Shown here: positions 15,601 to 24,446 of the stretch, in pieces
Position numbering within the stretch: the stretch's first letter is position 1
Layout of the letters: each line of letters starts with the position of its first letter
From: Apostichopus japonicus
Lineage: Eukaryota; Echinodermata; Holothuroidea; Aspidochirotida; Stichopodidae
Direction of reading: 5' to 3'
Assembly (NCBI RefSeq): GCF_037975245.1
Contig: NC_092572.1
Span: forward strand, 34,135,989 to 34,199,988
DNA length: 64,000 nt
Made by a program: the position numbers and the translations under genes
The notes under the pieces: model-generated
What the model was told of the DNA's origin: nothing
What the model saw: only the letters and a program-made list of their open reading frames with translations
Database searches by the model: none

Positions 15601-18600
15601 AGTATTTCATGATTGGTATTGAATATGTAATTTGCCTGTAAGAAGGAAGCAAAGTCAATTTGATGAAGGTGGTAGACTATCAGTTAACAAATCTGTTAAA
15701 ATCACAATAAATTACTGAATGCAATATTGAAAGAGAAACTCTGTGTTGAAATTTAGGTAAATTAACAGTCATGCGATAGTTTTCATTATTGTCATTAAGA
15801 TGTGGTTAAATAAAAAAACTTGATGGTGAGATAAAGGGAATGAAACCAGAAGGAACAACATAAATGATAAATGTTTGAATTACAGGAAGGGTGAATTTAG
15901 TGAACAAACTGCCAGGAAAATCAAACTGCTATTTAGTTTTAACTTAGCAATGAGAGGAATGTAATGAATAGCATGTATAATGTAATGGTAACTTTGTATT
16001 CAGAGTGAGAACCAGTGTTTCAGCTATGACGCGATTTTGACGCAATGGCTTGCCGATTTGACGCACTGGCGTTCAGAGAGAGAGGAGGGAAAGAAAGAGG
16101 GTTTCATTTTCTCCTGAATTTTATACAGTGTGAATAGAAAAAAAACGTTTCAAAAGGCATGGTGTTCAGAACTTCAACTTGAAGTGAAAAAGTTATTACT
16201 GTAAATTGTTTCCAATTTTTCGTCAGAAATGTTAAATTAGCGATCGTTTACTTTACCGTAGCTATGTTTTTCTATACAGTCACGCAGATTTACTGTAGCT
16301 CGATTGCTGTAAAGCTAAATCATATAACGCACTGATGCATTGCCTACACTACGATGGTTCGCACTACCAGTGTACTAAATATAATATCTGTATAGCCTAC
16401 CTTACATTACATTGCAACAGGGTCAGAAATAAGCGGGGGCGACGGGCGATTCGCCCTAGCAAGTGCTAAAAAAAAGCCCTCCGAAAGCACAATTGCGAGG
16501 GCGAAAAAGAAAAGAGAAATATAAGAAAGTCGCCCTCGTAATATCAGGTGTCTGTGTAAATTTAATTGTGACATGCTTTTGCTTTAGCTACAGTAGGGGT
16601 TGCAAGTAGCAGCGCGAATCACACAAACAGTTCTCACAATCCTGCATCAAATTTGAAGCAGTGCGGGAGGGTCGCGCACAATCACCGGGTCTTCACCGGC
16701 CTTAGTAGTAAGTTGAGTCTCGTCTATCCGACCTGCTCAGTGATTAACCTCCGCCACGTATCACAATCTTGCGCAAGGTTTATTGCTTCCTAGAAATTGT
16801 TAATATTAACGTCCTTTAATTGCCTTCACTAAGCAATTTCAGTACCAGCGACAATAACCTAAAATCCCCTTAAATCTCCGACCACATGGTAGCCTAATTT
16901 CACACTAAGTCAACATGGAACTCTAATCTAGCTATCTGTTTATTCGCTCAAGTTGTGTCGCAAATAAAAAATAAAAATATCCAAGAAAAACTGCTATCTT
17001 CAACAACATGTTAGCCTAACAACCACACTAAGTCAATGGGAAATGTAGCCTAACCATCGGTTTGCAAAAATATAATAATAAGAATACTTTGCGTAGCTTT
17101 GTTTACATATTTCCTTGCTGCTATCGTCGCGCGCATGGTAGCCGAACACCACACGTAGTCAGCGGGAAAATCTACCCTAAGCATCTCTTTATTCGCTGAA
17201 ATTGTGACGCAGTTAGCTAGAACTAAAATATCCATGAAATACTGCAACCTTCGACCACATGTTAGCCTAACAACCACACTAAGTCAATGGGAAATGTAGC
17301 CTAACCATCGGTTTGCAAAAAAAAAAAAAATCGTAGCTTTGTTTACAACTTCAATTTGCTGGAAATCGGCAGTTGTTTGGAAGGTATGTGGTATCTCTTA
17401 AAGAGGGAATGTTGTATTTTACGTACACCGTTGCTGTGGCGATGGATTGAAGGTTTTAACTTTGATTACTTTTCAGCGGTATAATGGTTTCGTATTTGGT
17501 GGTCAGTGATTTTATCCACACACGAAAAAATACATGATTAAAGGAAAGGGCACCTTCAGTGGAAGTAAACCTCAGTGTTTTCTATTTCAGTTGATGGGTT
17601 ATTGGTTTTTCGTCATGTATTCGGTGGATTGATGTTATTTGCTAAACGATCGCAAATTTTGGCAATTAAACTTTCAATGAATTTGCTATACGGTCGCAGC
17701 TAACTAGGAAGACGGTAATTGTGCTTACTTGATCCTGATGAATGCTTACAACCTTTCCGTATTCAGCATATTGAACTGGAAAAGCGCCCCTTAAACCTTA
17801 ACAAAGCCCTCGTAAATACATTAAGGGGGGTGGTTTTAACTTTTCATTTTCCAAAATAGCCCCAAAGCCAAATCTTAATTCCTACCCTGCATTGCAAGTG
17901 GTGCACTATTTGAGCCAAATTTAGCTTGTAAAAATAAAGCGTAATATGCAACGAACTAATTTATTATTATTTAGCAATCATTGTTTAAATAAAGCTCAGG
18001 GTTCCATGCCTCAATTTAAAATCAGACATTGGATTGGCCGATGTTTAGTACACAGGGGCGTAGCCCGTATGTAGCACTGTAGGCCCGGGCCTACACTTTT
18101 TTTGGCCAAGTTATCTTTTTTTTAAAAACACCCATAATTCAAATCCAGCTTGCTGGACGAGTTTTAGAGTCTAGACAGGAAAAAATATTGAAATGAACGT
18201 AGCAAGAATATGGCTTAATTAGGTGACCTATTCTTCTGTCATCTACAGTAGGCTGTCATTTCTATTGCGTGCCGTTTCAATCAACACTCTACCCACTGAA
18301 AAAGACTAGGATCCGATCTTGTCAGTTTTTTAACATCTAGTTAAGAACCCGTTTATGAAGATGATATTTCAGTTGAGAAACATTCCACAGTCAAATAAGC
18401 CTATAGTTGTTGATTAACAGACCTTATAGAGCTGCAGCACTTTGTTGGCTGTTGTTACTGGCTTACTCTGTACATGTACCTTGCATTAATTTTAAATACA
18501 TTATGTAGTATCGAATTACGTACTATTTTAGCTTGTTTGTTTTTTGTGGTTTAAAAGTGATATTAAATGAGGTGTCTCAAGTAACCAAGAGGCCAGGGAA

Positions 18601-21600
18601 CCAGAATGAACACTCGGGAAGGGCCGTTTCCGGCCATCTGGGGGGTTTGTAAAACCAAAAATTTTCTTGTACGGTCCGCGCCAACCGATGGTTGCGCTCC
18701 GCTCAGATAGTCGTGCCTACAACTTTGAAAATCCTGGCTTACCCCTGGTACTAATACTGTCGGCAAAATGTAACATCGTGAAAAAAGGCATGGAATTTTA
18801 CCCCTCCCCTTAGACCCCTCCCCCAGGACAGAAGTGAGTCAAATAATCAGATATTAGCCATTTTGACTCAATGGGAAATTTCTTAGAGGAAACACTGGTG
18901 AGAACTAAGCGGGACCTAAAAAATTGAATCAATTAGATGAAGTTATGTAATTTTCAAAGATGGAATTTAAAGGTCACAAAGGTCTTACACAGTTATGATG
19001 ATCAGATAAAGACAATAAAAATATATGAAAATGTTGAGTTTCATACTTTAAATTTAAAACTGTGGCCTTTTTGTACCTTGCTAGTGACCAGATTGAATCT
19101 ATGTGATGGAAATTGGGTCTTTGGTTATGCTGTCATATGATATATTCTCCTAATTGCTGAACACGTCAATTTTTTTTCCTGTGACTAGTCAGACTTGACT
19201 CACATTTTTGTGGACTTGTTGATGTGACTTGACAACAAATGGACAATGACTTGATATGACTTGACTTGCTTGTACAATGACTTGTGACTTGACTTGAATT
19301 TAATGGAATTTTTTTCATGGAAATTATTAGAGTAGACACTATGGATTTTTTATAAAAATTGGGAGGAAATACTCTGCCCAATTGAAACAAATAATCAGTG
19401 TATTTTGTTCTTACACGTACATTGCACTTATAAAGGAAGACACATGTTGTGTATTGCAGAAGTGGATAAATATTGAGCATTTTAAACTGTTTTCTTGGCA
19501 TATCCTAACTTGCTGGATTCTGGTGTAGACTATGAATTTTGTGTGGTATTTTTCTTCAGAAAACTTGGCATTGACACCAGCATATCATCTGGGAAACCTT
19601 GACTACAATTGTTGAGAATGAATATTTGCAACTGATAATATTGCATCATTAGTATTGAAATGCCCATACCTATAGCATGACTATAAGTTGCTTTTATATT
19701 TTGACTTGTAACTTAAATTAAACTGAGAAACGTTAACTTGTGACTTGATTTGACTTGCAATGAAGTCAAATGACTTGTGATAGAACTAGACCTGATGAAA
19801 TCAATTGTACGGGGTGACATCAATTGAATTAAGAAGCATTGACTTGTGACTTGATTGACTTGCAATGAAGTCTATGACCTGGTAAAGACCTGACCTGATG
19901 AAATAAACTTTACCTGTGACTTGACTTGAGAAGATTGACTGGTTTACTTATGAGAACGATATACGACTTGGTTACAACACTGGATCAAATAAAATTAAAA
20001 GTCCATGTTAACATAGTTAATATATTTTTCTTGTTTTCTGATGTTAGGATGGAGTGGAAGATTCTGCAGCTAGCAGCTCTGATAAAGTAGTTGATGCAGG
20101 ACCATCTCAGTCACAGAAGAAGACTGATGATGAAAGTCTAACTGTCAAACAACCCATGGAAAACATTGATCTAGAAGTCAGAACAGGATGTCTCAGGGTA
20201 ATAATTTACATACATGATTCTGTTGTCCTAAAAAAAGAGTCTTTTTAGAACATATTACATAAATTGGGGCTTTACAGTCCATACTGGCCCTTAAGGCATA
20301 CCTACTTTGACGTTCAAGTTCCATGGTTTGCTTGTATATATTACATCATGATTTATTTCTACTAAAATGCTTGCCTTCTAGTACTGATGCTGTTGATGAT
20401 ACCTCAGTTTTATGAGGTATGTTCTTGCTGCAGTTAGATTAAGACTGAAATGTTACAATAGTGAATGCAGTAACTTATCAAGATATTTGACAGCATACGA
20501 CCAAGCCCTCATGATTTCGTGCCATGTTTTGTGAAAGAGCTTAACAAATTAGAGTGTGTCAATTAAATGCTGACTGTGCGCCTTTTGCCAACAATGTGTA
20601 ACGTACACAACTGACACACATGTTAGCAACTTGTACACAAGAAGGATACAACCGGCACAATGTTGGTTCATAAGTCATCTTTTGGAGATTACATACAATA
20701 AATTAAGTACTAAGCACAACTTTTCACAGTTTCAACCATTGCCTTGTGCACAGATTCTAGTTTTGGGTCCAGCTTCAGTTTCCCTGAGTGTGTAAAGTTG
20801 AAGTGAGTGTACAAACTTAATTGCAATCACGTAAATACGAGTTTTGGGGGTTCTATATGATTAGATTTCTTTACCTCAAGAAGTGTTTATGGTGATCAAA
20901 AAGTTCCAATAAATAATTGATACAAGCATGTTCATTGGATCCTTTGTTCCCTCAGAGACTTAATTAGTTGGAAATGCACAATGCAACTGATTGACTGGGC
21001 ACGTCTCTTCTCACCGCCTTGTCTAATTGTTGAAATGCGCCCAGAACAAGGACATTGCAAACATTTTGAATAAAATTACACAGCATTGTGCGTGGTGGCA
21101 CACTGCCATTCCTTCCAGAAATGTGCAAGGGCTCCACGGTGCAATGTGCAACCAGAACATTTGTTGTATATAAATTGAGTGTGCTACACACTCCGGTTGG
21201 GTGGTGACTCACAACTTGTCACCATTTTTGTTTTATTTCATTATGTTCTCGATCTTCTTGTTCTGGACGTGTGCAAATGAGTTGGGAGAATCTTTATTAT
21301 TTTCATCACATATGAGAGACATCTAGCCAGTGACAACTATTACAGTGAAGAAAGGCACCATAGTTGCCTTATTGGGGGAAATTCACGAACTCCTTTAAGT
21401 GACTCCACTCTTAGACTTTAGTGACTCATGACGCACATGTTAACTCTGCCATTCTGTATCATGCTTTAATATATACATAAACGATATACATCAGGTGTCA
21501 GTTATAGTATAATTAATTTGTAAATGAACAATAATTGGAACACAATGGATTCATATTAATTCACTCTGTAATCAATTCATTAAACGTTATAAAATACTTT

Positions 21601-21927
21601 TGACAGGGGACCTGATAGAGAACTGATATAGTTTGTGGATGTTCTAATCATGTAACACTCAATGTTCATATATTTTTATCATATTACAGGATCTCTCTGG
21701 GAAAATTCCAAAAGAATGGAAAAATGTAGGTAGAAATCTTGGACGAAAAGATGAAGAGCTTTATATACTTCAGACAGATTCTAACAACCAGGGACACAAG
21801 GAAACTGTTTATCAGATGTTGCTGACTTGGAAACAAAGCAATGGTAGTAATTCCACATACAGAGTACTGGGAGAGGCTTTAGAAGCAGCTGGTCGCAGAG
21901 ACCTGCAAGAGATACTGTACATTCAGG
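1..21927 (+). CDS. Death domain-ZU5-UPA-death domain protein (UNC5/UNC5CL-like adaptor), 5' partial, spliced
   Basis: Twelve exons (end of one at 1-5; 1821-1925; 6212-6322; 7827-8061; 9242-9312; 9761-9818; 11209-11529; 11769-11992; 13837-13977; 15342-15494; 20048-20197; 21690-21927) join with GT/AG sites and consistent phases into about 600 residues without a stop. Domain order is linker, death domain 1, linker, ZU5, UPA, linker, death domain 2. In known families the ZU5-UPA-DD supramodule (UNC5, ankyrin, PIDD) is cytoplasmic and relays apoptotic or inflammatory signals through DD contacts. No membrane segment is seen in the window, but the N-terminus lies upstream. The gene either ends at TAA 21933-21935, six bases beyond a donor-like site, or continues to weak exons at 23311 and 23628. 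The domain calls are firm; a specific orthologue name is not justified. Confidence 0.85.
6..1820. other. Intron of the death-domain gene
   Basis: No gene is seen. Bases 6 to about 170 are a diverged copy of 1926-2090. There is a poly-G run near 683-695. The rest is unremarkable AT-rich DNA. Confidence 0.5.
1821..1925 (+). CDS. Linker exon (35 codons) of the death-domain gene
   Basis: The exon is bounded by a TTATCTGCAG acceptor and a GTAAAA donor and is phase 0 to 0. It encodes a Ser/His/Lys-rich, probably disordered stretch beginning DVSTSSHLDSR. No domain is recognised. The donor and following intron are duplicated at the left edge of the window, so this exon is probably one of a tandem pair. 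Confidence 0.6.
2503..3030. repeat. 36-bp minisatellite in two blocks
   Basis: The 36-bp unit contains CTATGCTAGAACAGGGCTGA. About four copies lie at 2503-2650 and seven at 2772-3030. A shared ~100-bp flank beginning CACTACAAGTCTGGTCCAA follows each block (2653-2755 and 3029-3132), so the whole block plus flank was duplicated. Because 36 is a multiple of three, both strands give open frames of 12-residue repeats; these are by-products rather than genes. Confidence 0.9.
3591..3640. repeat. (TA)n microsatellite
   Basis: A run of about 22 TA dinucleotides lies just upstream of the retrotransposon fragment. Confidence 0.95.
3660..4608 (+). mobile_element. 5'-truncated non-LTR retrotransposon (LINE), reverse transcriptase C-terminal half
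   Basis: The open frame 3736-4608 reads through the catalytic FADD box (LDFADDIVL, about residues 39-47), then the thumb-like region with NNKSK-type spacing (LNESKTEYL), YKYLG, and an IMYGSDTW segment, as in LINE reverse transcriptases. The endonuclease and N-terminal RT are missing. Upstream, 3664-3735 has related but out-of-frame coding (RLKQMYNRA), so the copy is truncated and broken. A short AG-rich run (agagagagag) lies after the stop. It sits in the intron 1926-6211, in the same orientation as the host gene. The clade is not assigned; RTE-like or CR1-like are both possible. Confidence 0.85.
4609..6211. other. Remainder of the intron before exon 6212
   Basis: It holds a poly-G run at about 4833-4850 inside a GC-rich patch (4810-4930) resembling termini of the dispersed DNA elements seen elsewhere, and a short (TTA)n near 5440-5465. 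No gene is seen. Confidence 0.5.
6212..6322 (+). CDS. Linker exon (37 codons) of the death-domain gene
   Basis: The acceptor is TTTCTCACAG and the donor GTAAGT; the exon is phase 0 to 0. It encodes an acidic Thr/Glu/Ala-rich stretch (ending EEVTNETLQ) and leads directly into death domain 1. It is predicted disordered; no motif is recognised. Confidence 0.65.
6323..7826. other. Intron before death domain 1
   Basis: About 1.5 kb of AT-rich sequence. No repeat or gene was recognised. Confidence 0.5.
7827..8061 (+). CDS. Death domain 1 exon
   Basis: The acceptor is TTATTTCAAG and the donor GTTAGT; the exon is phase 0 to 1. The 78 residues start DLSGNFFREWRDVGRNL and continue with a YHMLLLWKRKHG helix and an ALIATDRKDLSDYLL end. 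This is the six-helix death-domain pattern: EW..VGR.L, then mLl.Wk..., then L.dAL....R.DL...L. Death domains mediate homotypic adaptor assembly. It is similar to the exon at 21690-21927, with the same start motif and phases, so the two are products of internal duplication. An ATG at 7794 lies inside the acceptor region and is not needed. Confidence 0.88.
8062..9241. other. Intron after death domain 1
   Basis: No gene or clear repeat is seen in this 1.2-kb intron. Small unrelated frames on both strands near 8812-9064 are chance openings. Confidence 0.5.
9242..9312 (+). CDS. Linker exon (Lys/Glu/Ser-rich)
   Basis: The acceptor is CTTCATCAG and the donor GTAAGT; the exon is phase 1 to 0. It encodes a charged stretch ending SSDVSSRGK. 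The phase joins it exactly to both neighbours. Confidence 0.7.
9761..9818 (+). CDS. Short linker exon before ZU5
   Basis: The acceptor is TGTTCTTCAG and the donor GTTAGT; the exon is phase 0 to 1. It encodes SKIKSSGTVHEEQGSMLGT, a polar linker. Confidence 0.65.
9819..11208. other. Intron before the ZU5 exon
   Basis: About 1.4 kb of AT-rich sequence. No gene or repeat was recognised. Confidence 0.5.
11209..11529 (+). CDS. ZU5 domain exon
   Basis: The acceptor is TATATTGCAG and the donor GTATAT; the exon is phase 1 to 1. It carries the ZU5 signature: a Gly-Gly strand (NKDGGVLEIPDTGVSLEIPP), then GAL at the turn, and a VVVELLPSNLKLLKPVKLTL strand pair. ZU5 is a beta-sandwich found in ZO-1, UNC5, ankyrins and PIDD; in UNC5 it packs on UPA and DD to keep the receptor tail closed. 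The exon supplies the first ~two thirds of the domain. Whether the PIDD-type HFS autoproteolysis motif occurs was checked by eye and not found. Confidence 0.9.
11530..11768. other. Short intron inside ZU5
   Basis: It contains a (TTA)n run near 11700-11720 and nothing else of note. Confidence 0.6.
11769..11992 (+). CDS. End of ZU5 and start of UPA
   Basis: The acceptor is TTATATAG and the donor GTGAGG; the exon is phase 1 to 0. It encodes WRPQPDTPYVL..., then CVIKLKNFSWEKFDIGD, then KRIVLYAAKDL and a strand ending ELPGGEK. In UNC5-type proteins the corresponding order is the ZU5 closing strands (C.I.LD...F) followed by a strand entering UPA, which fits well. Confidence 0.85.
11993..13836. other. 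Intron with degenerate direct repeats
   Basis: Two diverged copies of a ~130-bp segment (about 12185-12330 and 12460-12600) share ATATCTCAA, CAAGTTGAAT, GGTAGATGCC and CATAAAATT in the same order. A poly-G run lies at 12426-12437. No gene is seen. Confidence 0.5.
13837..13977 (+). CDS. UPA domain exon 1
   Basis: The acceptor is CTGTTTGAAG and the donor GTAAGG; the exon is phase 0 to 0 with 47 codons. It includes LPLKCLFDKIEPPAW, which corresponds to the conserved L.L.LHDLP..W turn of the UNC5 UPA domain. Confidence 0.82.
13978..15341. other. Intron within UPA
   Basis: No repeat was recognised. The open frame 14775-15215 has no family resemblance and no matching splice sites, and is treated as chance. 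Confidence 0.5.
15342..15494 (+). CDS. UPA domain exon 2
   Basis: The acceptor is TCTCATTTCAG and the donor GTATAG; the exon is phase 0 to 0 with 51 codons. It starts EISFIRVATSKGGFCTFVL, continues with CTCYFKARQGSE and ends with VELLFILK. The spacing of aromatic and Cys residues matches the last UPA strands, where UNC5 has a similar F..L....C.CF pattern. Confidence 0.82.
15495..16004. other. Intron segment 5' of the nested hAT insertion
   Basis: AT-rich sequence with no gene or clear repeat. Confidence 0.5.
16418..17889. mobile_element. Nested hAT-type element inside 16013-18897
   Basis: The left end CAGGGTCAGAAATAAG and the right end CTTAATTCCTACCCTG are inverted repeats (13 of 16). Both sides carry CATTGCAA (16410-16417 and 17890-17897), a perfect 8-bp duplication. 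It contains a ~255-bp internal tandem duplication (about 16898-17345) with a 60-base segment at 17007-17068 repeated almost exactly at 17261-17322. No transposase is seen. Confidence 0.88.
18000..18800. mobile_element. Probable further MITE with long imperfect inverted repeats
   Basis: TTCCATGCC, GCCGA, AGTAC and AGGGG occur in order from about 18002 to 18058, and as reverse complements from about 18741 to 18800. The core carries, on the minus strand, the GCGCCACC...GGTTGGCGC motif shared with elements near 34396, 35295 and 56290. The ends are uncertain and no target duplication was found. Confidence 0.55.
19160..19970. repeat. Degenerate TGACTTG repeat region
   Basis: Many copies of TGACTTG/GACTTGTGACTTG occur at irregular spacing between about 19180 and 19970. 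They resemble subterminal repeats of a decayed DNA element. No termini are recognised. Confidence 0.6.
20048..20197 (+). CDS. Linker exon between UPA and death domain 2
   Basis: The acceptor is CTGATGTTAG and the donor GTAATA; the exon is phase 0 to 0 with 50 codons. It is Ser/Asp/Lys-rich (DSAASSSDKVV, SQSQKKTDDES) and joins in frame to death domain 2. It is predicted disordered. Confidence 0.7.
20198..21689. other. Intron before death domain 2
   Basis: About 1.5 kb with no recognised gene or repeat. The minus-strand frame at 20964-21212 has no supporting features. Confidence 0.5.
21690..21927 (+). CDS. Death domain 2 exon, probably C-terminal
   Basis: The acceptor is ATATTACAG; the exon is phase 0, then either donor GTAAAT (phase 1) or read-through to TAA at 21933-21935. 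The 79 residues start DLSGKIPKEWKNVGRNLG and continue with VYQMLLTWKQSNG and LGEALEAAGRRDLQEIL, a canonical death domain. Read-through would place the domain at the protein C-terminus, as in UNC5 and ankyrin. It is similar in sequence and identical in exon phase to death domain 1. Confidence 0.9.
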
Positions 21928-23310
21928 GTAAATAATTAATGTAATCATACAAATACCTCAAAGGACCTTAGCAATTAAATATATAACTGAATTATACGTA
22001 AAACTACTTTCTGCTACAGATACCAACTTCCCAAATAAAGTAAACTTGATTTCCTTCTGCAACATTAAAACAGCAAATAAACTGTTTAGAATCTCACTTT
22101 AACAACTTTCGTATTAATTAAGTGTACAGATAGAATCTAATTTCAGTATTCCAGGTAAAATATCCATAATATCTCGTCGCTTTATAATCACTAAGCTTCC
22201 ACCTATGTTCAAGTAAGACACCAAGTAACATCTTCAACATAAAACAACACTAATTTTTGTAAGGATACTTTATATGTCATTTCTGTGTAGGCTACACTTC
22301 TTTGGTTTAAATTAACACTGCCAGAAACCTGTCTTTATTGTGTTCGTTTTGTAAAATAGTATTCTGCATTAAGAAGTTCTTTTGGCCTTTGGCACTTAGA
22401 ACATATTTGACCATCAACTTTTATTTTCTTAACTCTTTTCTACCTTTTTAACCACTACCAAAAATGATAACTGATGATTGGTTAGATCCAGGCAAGTGCT
22501 TTGCCAACTCACAGTGATAGATCACAGTTAAATGCAAATCTCCAGCCTGAAACTGCTCTGTATGTCAGAAAGTTCTCCATTTTTCCTCCCTTGTCTGTGT
22601 AGGGTATTCTGTATCATTCCATATGCACCTAAAGCATTTTAATAATGTTTATATTGATAAAAAAAGCCATTCAGCATTAAAATATATTGTTGTCTTTACA
22701 TATAGACCACTTTATTTCATTAAATATTTGTTTTACTCATCTCACCTGTTCAGCTGGTATCAAACAAGAAAGCTAATGAGTGGCTAGAAACAGGCGGGAG
22801 TTCATACTGAGGTAAAAGCGTCCAATATGCAGCCAATCCGTTCTGCTTGTCGGACGGAAGAGATCTCACAACTGCTCATTTCATGGATCAACAAATACGG
22901 TAGTGAGACAACTTGTAATGTTCATTACAACAATTGACATATTATTGTGGAAAAAAATATGTGTTAAGTCAAGGTGAGTACATTTGAAAAATTGTAACTG
23001 TGATAACTCATATTTGAAATGTTTAAAATGGGAGCTGATAGTACCTAACTTGAATAGATATGAGAAAATAATAGTAACAAACCTAAAACTCTCTTAAAGC
23101 AATGATCACATATTACAGTTGCGTATCAACTTTCATTTACTTTTTAGTTATTTGTAAATTTCAGCTTTTAGACTGATATTGATCACATTCATAACATATC
23201 AATGGTAGACTTGAATTTGTAATGAGCTTCCATCATAGTTACAGCTATGAATATGCATATCAGTTTTCACGTTGTTATGTTTACAACATTTATATCATTG
23301 ATCATTTCAG

Positions 23311-23371
23311 AGTCAGTAGGTATGACTGGATCAGATATCCTCATTGGAATTGGAAGCAATATTCAAACAAG
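23311..23371 (+). CDS. Possible downstream exon of the death-domain gene
   Basis: It has a good acceptor (GATCATTTCAG) and a GTACAA donor. Joined to the 21927 donor it stays open (ESVGMTGSDILIGIG). Only splice phase supports it, and it could equally be intergenic. Confidence 0.3.
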
Positions 23372-23627
23372 GTACAAGAGATTCCCACATTTTCACTGTT
23401 TGATCTATTTCTGGTCTCATTACTAATAACCAGGATTGATTGGTCTTCTACCACAAGTTACAAGACCATCTCAAATCATCTTGTCATAATATATATTAGT
23501 TAAATGTTAACAGTCAGATTTCAAACATGGGTGTCACCATTAGTATAATTTAGTAGTTCTTACCAAATTACATAACAAAGTTATCTTGATTCAACTGCTT
23601 AGTAATATGTTTTGTTGTTCTTTTTAG

Positions 23628-23760
23628 ATGCGTACATGATATCATGAACTGTATCAGCCTGGGATGTTTCTTTCTGCATATCCTACACTGTTGCGATGTG
23701 TATATAACAGCTGTATCCAAGCACTTACGAAAGCTTGGTGATCTTCATATGTTATGCCAG
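23628..23760 (+). CDS. Possible last coding exon of the death-domain gene
   Basis: It has a TTCTTTTTAG acceptor and a GTATGC donor, and its phase is compatible with 23311-23371. It would encode a Cys/His-rich 45-residue tail (including CFFLHILHCCDVY). A following acceptor at 24446 would give an immediate TGA. No family is recognised. Confidence 0.3.
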
Positions 23761-24446
23761 GTATGCATTGTGCATGTTTTACACTGCTTTTGAGACATTG
23801 TTTCTTCTTACCCAAATCTGCGACAGCAAAGTCAGTAGAGCTAAGTTTAAGCGATTTGCCAAGAAGTGCAAAGTTACATATATTCAGTGTCTTTCCAAAT
23901 AATATCGACTGATGTACCATTCAAGAAGGAATGTGATTAAAAGTTCTTGACCTAATTGATGTTCAACCATGCAGGTAAAACAGATTTACCTTCATGATGT
24001 AACAAAGCCATTTTACACTTTTAGACATTATCTATTACCAATGTCCTACGTTTTTTGTGCCTCTTTTTCATTATTTGATTTATTTGTTAAATTTAATAGT
24101 GGAATTACTAAATGTATTTGAGTTTGGTGACAATAGCTTTACTATGAAACCTTTGTCAAATGCAAATACTGTCAAGCTGTGGTAATTGACCAATAGGATC
24201 ATTGTTAATAATTTATGAGAAAGTTGTAGTATTACCTGATGAATTAAAGGTCTCTAAATATATTTCAATGTGATTAAATGTTGCTAAAAGTACTACATTT
24301 AGAGAAAAACTGATCTCAATGATCACCAGATACGAAATAAATCAAACCAACAGACGAATCTTTAAATGACCAATTACAAGAAACATTATATGTGACGTCA
24401 GTTAGTTGTTCTCATTTTTCATAATTCAATTTGGATTTCTATACAG

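Larger units (their letters stand above)
16013..18897. mobile_element. 2.9-kb hAT-type insertion, non-autonomous, carrying further insertions
   Basis: It starts CAGTGTTTC and ends GAAACACTG (9-bp terminal inverted repeat). The flanks at 16005-16012 and 18898-18905 are both GTGAGAAC, a perfect 8-bp target-site duplication as made by hAT transposases. No transposase frame is visible inside. Bases 16418-17889 and about 18000-18800 are further elements that landed within it. Confidence 0.88.
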
